A stretch of 20,193 bases of DNA from a virus: positions 1-20,193 of IMG/VR virus record IMGVR_UViG_3300012920_000372; one strand, given 5' to 3'. The first letter of the stretch is position 1. Each line of letters opens with the position of its first letter. Positions 7,801 to 13,909 of this stretch are shown piece after piece. The notes below the pieces were generated by a model. It did no database searches and was not told where the DNA came from. It saw nothing but the letters and a program-made list of their open reading frames with translations. The position numbers and the translations under genes were made by a program.

Positions 7801-9685
7801 TCGAAAGGTGGGTTCCGTATTGCGCCCAGAGTTCCTTGGCAGCTAACAAAAAGTCGAGGTTCTGGTAAACATCTGTAAGAAGGCTTTTGTAGTCTTTTTC
7901 AATATCCCTAACTTTACCGTTTTTTACACCTTCGTATGTAATGGTCTCTTTTGTTGACTTAGCTTTAATGGCTCTGTCCACGGAATGCCCCACTTCTTCG
8001 GCTAGGTAATTGTAGAGCTTATAAATAGCGTTCTGTTCAGCGTAGATTTTTTCTAGGTCTTCAACATTACCCCTAGCGTTCTCTAGCTGTTGCTGAGCTA
8101 AGTCTCTGTCAAATAAATCCGTGTGGTCTAACTCTAATAGAAACCCTTCGTTCCTGTCGTAAAGCTCTTGAGCATTTTTAGGCTTGCCGTGCAACTCTGT
8201 GCGTAAAGATACGGCTTTTTTACTAACCGCTCTAAACAGAGCCGTAAGCCCTTCAGTGCTCCTTAAGCCGTCAAACAATTTACGCGCAGACATTGCCGCT
8301 TGGTCTCCGGTAGTCTTTAAGAAAGTTTCAGCGTTAGATTCTACGACCGCTTCCACAACTCCTTGAAGGTCTAGAGTTGTTTGAAGAGCGTCTTCCCCTC
8401 CTTTAATAATGTCTTTAGCGATTTGCTTTTTAGTTGCCAAAGAACCAGAGACGCTTGGAATATCCATGTCTCCATATTCAGTAAGAAACTCATCTACCTG
8501 AGCTTCTGTCATTCCGTCCACATCCTTTTCTTTTGCGACCTTTCCGTTTATTTGTATAGGTGCTGCCTTTTTCTTTGGCGGCATTTCACCACCGCCTAAA
8601 GGAATTTCGTCAACTTCGGTCTTAAACGGCGACTCTTCAGTTTTGAAGGGGGCAGGAAGGGAGCCATTCTCTCGGAGAATCTTTTCTCGCGCTATGGTAG
8701 CATTGAGGTCCGTCATGTCTTTTATCGCGTCCTTGTCGCTTGCAACGTCCGCTATAAATTCTCTCTCAGCCGTTTCAATAGCTTCTTCTTCAGGCGTTCC
8801 TTTTGAGACTAGCTCGTTTTTACGCCGAAATTTCCTAAACACTTTTCCTAGAACACCAATAGCTCCGCCAGCCACACCACCAACAAACAAACCCTCAATA
8901 GAGTTCTTCAACCTCTCTTCGTATTCGTTGTTGTCCTGCTCAGGGTCATACGACAAGTAATCCAGTAACTTGCTGTCAGCTCCCCATTCTGTCACTAGGT
9001 TTGAAAGACGAGCTTCTTGTCCTTTAAAGGCAACAAAGTCTGACACAGCGCCTGCATAGCCAAAGACCGCCGCTCTACGGGCTGCTGGCTTCATCTTAGC
9101 AAGCTTTTGCATGGTGGCTGCGCCTAGCGTCCTGTTGCCCTTAGCGACTGAGGCTACACCTTCTAGTTGCTGAGCTTGCTTAGCCCCTTTAGCGGCTTTG
9201 GCGGTCTTTGCCATTTTAGCCACCTTACCAAGCTTCGCGGCTTTAGACACCAACCCCGCAGTCCCGAGACCGGGAATCATACCTATACCAAACTGCACAA
9301 TGTTTTCGCCAAAAGAACCTACAATAGTTTTTGACTTCCCAAACAGGCTCCATTCGTCTCTGTCCCACTTAGAGCCAAACAACCCTCCTACACTTTCAAC
9401 AAAACCTTCTACTCCTCTTAACCCAAACAAACCTACATCAGCGGCAAAATCTCCAAAGGACGCTCCTTCTTCTTGAGGAGGCTCTGGGGTAGAATCAACA
9501 GAGTTCTCATAACGAGGCTTAGCGTCTTCAATAGTTTTACCTTTGATTTGTTCATCTAAAGCGGACTCAGGAGTCGTTTGCTGTGGAGTGACGTTAGTCA
9601 CGGCTCCAGACACATTCGACCCGTCGATGTTTAACGCCAAATCGCGTTGCAGGTTGTCTTCTGTTACAGAAATAGGGTTCTTCAT
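4859..9685 (-). CDS. Internal virion protein D (gp16-like ejection protein), 1608 aa
   Basis: This is the largest gene, in the T7 gene 16 position between the gp15-like gene and the fibre. T7 gp16 (1318 aa) is ejected into the cell and helps form the DNA conduit across the envelope. The N-terminal 100 residues are polar. Residues about 135-180 are a Gly/Ala region plus a Lys-Ala-rich helix (LGKVAKMAKTAKAAKGAK). A Gly-rich hydrophobic stretch, VGGVAGGAIGVLGKVF, follows near 270-285. Further hydrophobic parts lie near 685-700, 1005-1030 (PFVRTPTNILTFALSR) and 1250. I find no lytic transglycosylase signature at the N-terminus. HEQAH at residues 1168-1172, followed by glutamates at 1183, 1189 and 1195, looks like a zinc-peptidase helix pair. 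Role is assigned by position and character; the peptidase is inference. Confidence 0.9.
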   Translation of the reverse strand: MKNPISVTEDNLQRDLALNIDGSNVSGAVTNVTPQQTTPESALDEQIKGKTIEDAKPRYENSVDSTPEPPQEEGASFGDFAADVGLFGLRGVEGFVESVGGLFGSKWDRDEWSLFGKSKTIVGSFGENIVQFGIGMIPGLGTAGLVSKAAKLGKVAKMAKTAKAAKGAKQAQQLEGVASVAKGNRTLGAATMQKLAKMKPAARRAAVFGYAGAVSDFVAFKGQEARLSNLVTEWGADSKLLDYLSYDPEQDNNEYEERLKNSIEGLFVGGVAGGAIGVLGKVFRKFRRKNELVSKGTPEEEAIETAEREFIADVASDKDAIKDMTDLNATIAREKILRENGSLPAPFKTEESPFKTEVDEIPLGGGEMPPKKKAAPIQINGKVAKEKDVDGMTEAQVDEFLTEYGDMDIPSVSGSLATKKQIAKDIIKGGEDALQTTLDLQGVVEAVVESNAETFLKTTGDQAAMSARKLFDGLRSTEGLTALFRAVSKKAVSLRTELHGKPKNAQELYDRNEGFLLELDHTDLFDRDLAQQQLENARGNVEDLEKIYAEQNAIYKLYNYLAEEVGHSVDRAIKAKSTKETITYEGVKNGKVRDIEKDYKSLLTDVYQNLDFLLAAKELWAQYGTHLSMGMLQRRFIYEGTGSGGMKYKSRDLGFALKKDADPNAKKSTVQELRESLYRKGIRGSRSESKFLRELEQAKNSGDIGAALSKLGADSRNGFARTMGYYLNSLLSSPVTWGVNMVGSALMKAFRDFEMMAGAMGQYGMTGNADLLKARIKATFDMESFLDAWKYAAISLKAGEPRSVAGFVAYSDNRFEDLKSGWVFGDADSKNPLTTAGNWLGNLVSGPSRVLMAGDELFKQWNYRSYVKSDLAMEAHRRGIKNPTEIAAYVRDNFENYVTKEGRFMNEANVYKEASAKADDEGLRFGKRTAFIDEYMNENFYNNNMRLQDGTIYKTTYQRDMLVDRATDWSLINTFTNTPENAFARWVSTQAMASPWLAFAIPFVRTPTNILTFALSRVLPLPGLGRVHHSKAREFNESFHQFQTDKGYRSSLNPFLSGEYAVETTKRYAAVAEGKAPGVGAPNEAISKYENSPYNEPKIIEEVIPESKAAAFFRSTEGPTGTIHIDKNRIREMYERKAWQNPKVKGVKPIPDEYIQSYEDFEEFVMEHEQAHQYLKQRHRKNESKAAYENRINKEALKRMEANKEGGKGWQKELQRLYADTPFTEAMVKEHRDLKIQGDAVKTAENIGRLTTSALMTASVAYTVELVKDRVTGSPPKGLSAKRAWEAVGKKPYSILVGSGEDAKWVSYQKMDPFATILGIFADTVHMTDAAFRNEGQELFADTNEKAAAMKGIQKVYAILSLTFYNNITNGSYVEGLYNVMELFKDPTQADKMAGSILGGMVPTGLTWTENLVEEEPQIYEARKILDHVMKRIPAYMRPDVPETIWSSASLMPKRNWLGEKVRKQGPFLPSFVGAGQQVPHSFDIVDQEILALGRGFNQRSHTWAAGTIDSTMYRNEPAGQTAYDRHQELMSTRVLGGRTLRQSLRALIQSNDYQQLPPATDMTIGKQHPRSMAIGKILAFYSADAKNKVLEEYPKLRAHYYESINRK

Positions 9686-9703
9686 TCTTTTGCTAAATTA
9701 GGT

Positions 9704-12700
9704 TTACTTACCCTGTGCTCTTTTGCGGATTTCAAAAAGAGGGTGAGTGTATTGGTATTTTAGGAATTCCTTAAGACCTTCTTTGGTGTCTTCGTATCCC
9801 CACAAACGTGCCATTTTATTTAAGCCTTTATCGTCTGCGTCTAACGCGGACTTAATAACATCCATGTTGTAGCTTTTGATGCCACCCTTAGCGTTATAGT
9901 TAACACCATCTACAGGTAGGTCTGTCACTGGTGGCTTAATTCGACTTAAAAAGCCTATGTCAATGGTGCTGTCAGCAGGGTCTCCTTTTACAGCTAACGT
10001 CTGCCCCTCAACAAATGCTCCGTCTTGGTCCGTTGCTCTTACGTCTGGTAATAGACGGTCTGTGTAATAGTCCGCATAAGCTCCTCTAGCTAAATTAGGA
10101 GACTTTAAGTAAGTTGGGCTTGTCGGGATTTGGCGTATGAACTTACGTCGATACTCTTTTTTGTATTTATCAAATTCTAAGTAACGCTCTCTATACCTGT
10201 TTAAGTCTTGCCCGCCGGTCTCCTCAATTTTGTCGTGAATCTCGTTAAACCTGTCTTCTGAAGAACGAATAAGAACTCTTCTACCCATAGAGCCGTTAAC
10301 CATAGTAGATGTGTAGTAGGCCATAGCTTCGTCTGCGCTAATTCCATACTCCACCTTGGCTTCAAAAGCGTTTAGAACTTCTCTTTGAGCAGCGCTATAC
10401 TCTTCTTGGGTAAACCCTTTGCCGGGAAAGAAGGTTCCTCGGGTCATGTGGTCGTATATATTGCTAGTTACCGCTTTCTCTGCCACCTCGTAAGCTAATT
10501 CAGCTTGACCTTTTTGCTCATCTAAAGCTTCAAGAAACCTCTTACTTTGCACTGAGTCTTCTTTAGTAAACTTTTTCTGCTTTCCCGAAAGCTTAGCTTT
10601 ATCAGCTCTAATTTTTTGCTGGCTTTTGTATGCCGTTTCTACGGTCTTATAAAAGTCACGGGCCGTGCTTGGTGCAGGGACTTCTTTGGTTTCCGATATT
10701 CCTTGAGAGTCTGTTTCAGCAATTCTTCTTAAGTTAACAGTCTCTCCTTTGCGGAATTTACGCATACGCTCATCGCTCACTTGTTTCTGCACCATGTCGT
10801 GAACTTTTTCCATAAACCCTCTGCTACTAAGGTCTACTAATGTAGGACCAAGCTGGTCTTTAAAGTCAGCTAATGCAGGGCTTCTGCCATTTTCTTCTGC
10901 AAAGGTTTCAACAAAATCATCTATAGCTTGCCGCGACTCTAGGTCCGTGTCGCTTTGCGCTTTTTGAAGAATTACTGCTATTTGCTCTCCGCTTAACGCA
11001 CCCACTACAGGCAAAGGAAATTCTCCTGTTCTTTCGGGTCCTTGCGTTACGTTTCGGTCATTTAGCGCGGCTCTTACATCATCAGAAACTGTAGTTTGAC
11101 CGTCTTCGTCTACTAAAATATTCATCATAGCTTTTGCTAAAGCGTCGTCTTCCCCTGTTGCGTATACGTTAGGGTTTGAATACGATTTCATAGTAGGCGC
11201 TATGACCTGTTGAGCCACAGCTAGGCGTTTTTCTTGGTTAGTGCGAGTCGCTTCAACAAGAGAGTATAAGTTTTCGTTAGCCATGATTCTTTCCTCAAAA
11301 GAAAATTCCTCATACTCCTTAAGTAACTCTTGAACGTGAGTAGATTCTATGTCCTCCGGTGCAAACATCCCCCTTATAGCTTCTATGTTGTTTGTGTTTG
11401 GGTTCCCTAGCAGAATATCTAACTCAGTATTAGCTACAGTTCCTTGATTATGCATAAAGGCAGAAACATAAGGCTGAAGTTTGCTTAAAAACACAGCGGA
11501 TTTTTTACCTGTGTTATTTAGCTCTCTTTCTTCAATAGACTCTTCGGCGGCGACAATAGCCGCAAAAAGTTTTTGCCCTACGGTGCCTTCTTTAAACGAA
11601 ATTTTACCACGGTATTTGTAGTCCTTGTCCGAGTCTGGGAGGCCAAGCATAATCTTAGCTTTTTCCAGTTCTTTTAGCGCTACTAGAGGCTTGCCTCCTT
11701 TTCCAAAGTCTAATGCTCTGTCTATTGAACCAAGCACAGACTGACTAATAAACCCATCTAACTCATCAGGGTTTTTTTGACGAATAGTGTTCCACCAAGG
11801 GGCTGAAAGAAGAGTATCGTAATTGACCTCTCCCGTCTCTCCCTCAAGTCCTCCTAAAGTAGAATTGTAAGCAGCGTCTAGGTTCAGGTTAGCTTGCTGT
11901 TGAAAGTCGTTAAGAGAAGCTCTCTCAACATAGTCGAACACTTCACGCTTATACCTTGGAAGAGTTTTATTATACCCGTCTGCAATAGCGGTATTGAACG
12001 CCCCTTCAGCGGCTGAGTTTGCCGTTATCTGGCGTTTGTCTTTATAGTCTTGCGTCCACTGAGCTACATACTGGTTAAACTCGTCTTCACTAGGTGTAAA
12101 CACGCCGTCCCCTCCCTCGGGGCCTTTCTTCCACTCTTCTAAGTCGTCCGCTAAGTCATCGAAGTAAGTGGCAGCCGCTTCGTTTCCTCTAAATATTTCA
12201 CGTATCTCGTTTTTAACAACAGGGTGCTTTTGAGCAACTGGAACCAAAGCGTCCGCTCTAACCATTTCGACTTGTGCATCTTTTCTTTGTTGGTCCGCTT
12301 CTTCGACATACTCACTTGCGTGCGAGGCTGCAAACGCCCTGTCTTCAGGGTTCATCCTACTAAGCCTATCCAACTCAAAAGCTTCCGCAGTCTGTTGCTG
12401 AGCTATGTCCATTTGCGCCGCCAGTGACGCACTACGCGCATCTGCCTCTTGCCCTTGGAGCTGCACCAGCGCAGTCTGATGGTCTATCTGAAGACCCTGT
12501 TGCTCCATTTCAAGCTTCTTGTCTTCAAACGCTTTTGCTTGAGCTAACAAACCACTTACCGACGATAACGCCCCAGCAAGCCTTCCTATCGTAGTATTGC
12601 CAGCCGTTGGAGTTTCTGCGACAGCAGGAGTCCACCCTCCGCCTCTGGCGGGAGAGGGCGTTAACCTAAATGCTTCCCTGCTGAATTCTTTTGGTTGGAC

Positions 12701-12751
12701 AGGGTCGTTTGAAAGCCCCAACTGCTTTGCTATAGATGTTTGTTTAGCCAT
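9704..12751 (-). CDS. Internal virion protein C (gp15-like ejection protein), 1015 aa
   Basis: This large, mostly helical and charged protein occupies the T7 gene 15 position. In T7, gp15 (747 aa) is ejected with gp14 and gp16 and forms the periplasmic part of the DNA conduit. The N-terminus (MAKQTSIAKQLGLSN) leads into long predicted helices rich in Gln, Glu and Ala (about residues 60-180), and helical character continues to the end; no enzyme motif or transmembrane segment is evident. It is about 270 residues longer than T7 gp15. A good Shine-Dalgarno sequence (GGAGGA) overlaps the end of the gp14-like gene, and the two genes are separated by one base. The stop is 18 bases before the gp16-like start. 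Assigned by synteny, since sequence similarity in this family is weak. Confidence 0.87.
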   Translation of the reverse strand: MAKQTSIAKQLGLSNDPVQPKEFSREAFRLTPSPARGGGWTPAVAETPTAGNTTIGRLAGALSSVSGLLAQAKAFEDKKLEMEQQGLQIDHQTALVQLQGQEADARSASLAAQMDIAQQQTAEAFELDRLSRMNPEDRAFAASHASEYVEEADQQRKDAQVEMVRADALVPVAQKHPVVKNEIREIFRGNEAAATYFDDLADDLEEWKKGPEGGDGVFTPSEDEFNQYVAQWTQDYKDKRQITANSAAEGAFNTAIADGYNKTLPRYKREVFDYVERASLNDFQQQANLNLDAAYNSTLGGLEGETGEVNYDTLLSAPWWNTIRQKNPDELDGFISQSVLGSIDRALDFGKGGKPLVALKELEKAKIMLGLPDSDKDYKYRGKISFKEGTVGQKLFAAIVAAEESIEERELNNTGKKSAVFLSKLQPYVSAFMHNQGTVANTELDILLGNPNTNNIEAIRGMFAPEDIESTHVQELLKEYEEFSFEERIMANENLYSLVEATRTNQEKRLAVAQQVIAPTMKSYSNPNVYATGEDDALAKAMMNILVDEDGQTTVSDDVRAALNDRNVTQGPERTGEFPLPVVGALSGEQIAVILQKAQSDTDLESRQAIDDFVETFAEENGRSPALADFKDQLGPTLVDLSSRGFMEKVHDMVQKQVSDERMRKFRKGETVNLRRIAETDSQGISETKEVPAPSTARDFYKTVETAYKSQQKIRADKAKLSGKQKKFTKEDSVQSKRFLEALDEQKGQAELAYEVAEKAVTSNIYDHMTRGTFFPGKGFTQEEYSAAQREVLNAFEAKVEYGISADEAMAYYTSTMVNGSMGRRVLIRSSEDRFNEIHDKIEETGGQDLNRYRERYLEFDKYKKEYRRKFIRQIPTSPTYLKSPNLARGAYADYYTDRLLPDVRATDQDGAFVEGQTLAVKGDPADSTIDIGFLSRIKPPVTDLPVDGVNYNAKGGIKSYNMDVIKSALDADDKGLNKMARLWGYEDTKEGLKEFLKYQYTHPLFEIRKRAQGK

Positions 12752-12752
12752 G

Positions 12753-13439
12753 TTATCTTCCTCCAGCTATTCTCTGAGTTGTTCCTATTCTAAATCGCCG
12801 TGCTCGTTCTGCACTAAGCCCAGCACCTTGTCTTGCAATGCCTACGTTTTGCGCGGCTAATCCCTGTTGGCTTTGTCTAAGATTTGCTTGTTGAGCGTAT
12901 AGCCCTTCCTGCATTCCTCTAAGAGCGTCTGCTTGGTAAATAGACTGAGTGTCCTGCACCGTAGCGATAGCTGTTCCAAGAAGGTTAGGTCTGTTTATCG
13001 GGCGGTTTATTCGAACCATGTTTTGTGTAAAGCCAAGGCCAGCCCCTCTAAGCCTAAAGTGGCTAGTAGCTCTCCTCATCCTAGCCTGACGCTCTAACGC
13101 AGTTTGGTAGTTAGCGTTAGCTTGCATATAGTGAGCAACAGCCAGTCCTGATGCGTTACCTTCAACACCACGCTCTTCGGCGCTGGTCATAAGAGTGCTT
13201 ATAGCTTCCTGAGCTTCTCTTTGCGCTTTCTGCGCTTCAAAGGCGTCCGCAGTGTCTTCTTGTGCTTCGTTTAGACGCTCAGCAGACGCTTCGTGTTGAT
13301 ACCTCTTCAACTCGTTTAAAGACGCTTGGTATTGCGCACGCTCTTGCTGGCGAGCTGCTTTGGCTTGAGCCGCATAATTAGCAACCCCTGACGCAATGGT
13401 CAGCGCTGCTTGAGCCGCGACTGGTAATACTACACACAT
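12753..13439 (-). CDS. Internal virion protein B (gp14-like), 228 aa
   Basis: The N-terminal hydrophobic, Ala-rich segment (residues 3-25, VVLPVAAQAALTIASGVANY) is followed by a long Gln/Glu/Ala/Arg-rich helix, about 26-95. A Gly-containing middle with an Arg-rich patch (QARMRRATSHFRLRGAG) comes next, and the C-terminus is Gln/Arg-rich (QQANLRQSQQGLAAQN). This is the layout of T7 gp14 (196 aa), which inserts in the outer membrane as the first part of the ejection conduit. The hydrophobic N-terminus is a family feature rather than a signal peptide. The start is two bases after the gp13-like stop; the stop supplies the ribosome binding site for the gp15-like gene. Confidence 0.88.
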   Translation of the reverse strand: MCVVLPVAAQAALTIASGVANYAAQAKAARQQERAQYQASLNELKRYQHEASAERLNEAQEDTADAFEAQKAQREAQEAISTLMTSAEERGVEGNASGLAVAHYMQANANYQTALERQARMRRATSHFRLRGAGLGFTQNMVRINRPINRPNLLGTAIATVQDTQSIYQADALRGMQEGLYAQQANLRQSQQGLAAQNVGIARQGAGLSAERARRFRIGTTQRIAGGR

Positions 13440-13441
13440 GG

Positions 13442-13909
13442 TTATCTAGTTATGGTGAATTTAATAAAGGTTTGTTTGTCTATTTCAAAGGGGTCGCTGA
13501 GCTTTGCTCCGCACCACTCTAGCCATTTAAGGCAAATAAAGTTTTCGGCGTGTATGTAATTAGACACTTCTCCGTAAAGCTCAGTCAATGACCAAACCCA
13601 CTTACGACAATGTTTAAGGAAATCCTTAGAGTAAGTTTCTACTTCAGGAGAACCCAGCATCCATATGTAAGGGGCATCAGAAACTCCCGCCCCAAAGATA
13701 GCCATCACGTTGTTGTCTTTAGTTACAACTGTAAAAGTAACATCGTCTGTTTCAAAGGCGTTGTTAAGGGCATCTTCAGGGCTTGTCTTAAAGCACGCTA
13801 CCTCTGTTTTGTCCATGTCCCGTAGGTTCTCTTTAAGCTCATTAAGGTGAGCTTTAGTGGTCACTCTTATTGTGTGACCTTCAGGAGTGGTCTCAACAAC
13901 ACTATCCAT
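13442..13909 (-). CDS. gp13-like internal protein with GNAT-type fold, 155 aa
   Basis: The product resembles T7 gp13 (138 aa) and related phage proteins with an acetyltransferase-like fold. The core includes the strand VMAIFGAGVSDAPYIWMLGS (about residues 72-91), a helix at DFLKHCRKWVWSLTELYG, and the segment NYIHAENFICLKWLEWCGAKL. That segment matches the usual GNAT ending in which a conserved Asn/Ala helix leads to the W..GF strand. Acetyl-CoA-binding Q/RxxGxG/A is not obvious, so catalysis is doubtful. In T7 gp13 is needed for proper virion assembly and is not essential for ejection itself. I chose ATG at 13909: it overlaps the tail tubular B stop by 8 bases (ATGGATAG) and follows AGGT. 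A longer frame to 13987 would lie mostly inside the upstream gene. Confidence 0.8.
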   Translation of the reverse strand: MDSVVETTPEGHTIRVTTKAHLNELKENLRDMDKTEVACFKTSPEDALNNAFETDDVTFTVVTKDNNVMAIFGAGVSDAPYIWMLGSPEVETYSKDFLKHCRKWVWSLTELYGEVSNYIHAENFICLKWLEWCGAKLSDPFEIDKQTFIKFTITR

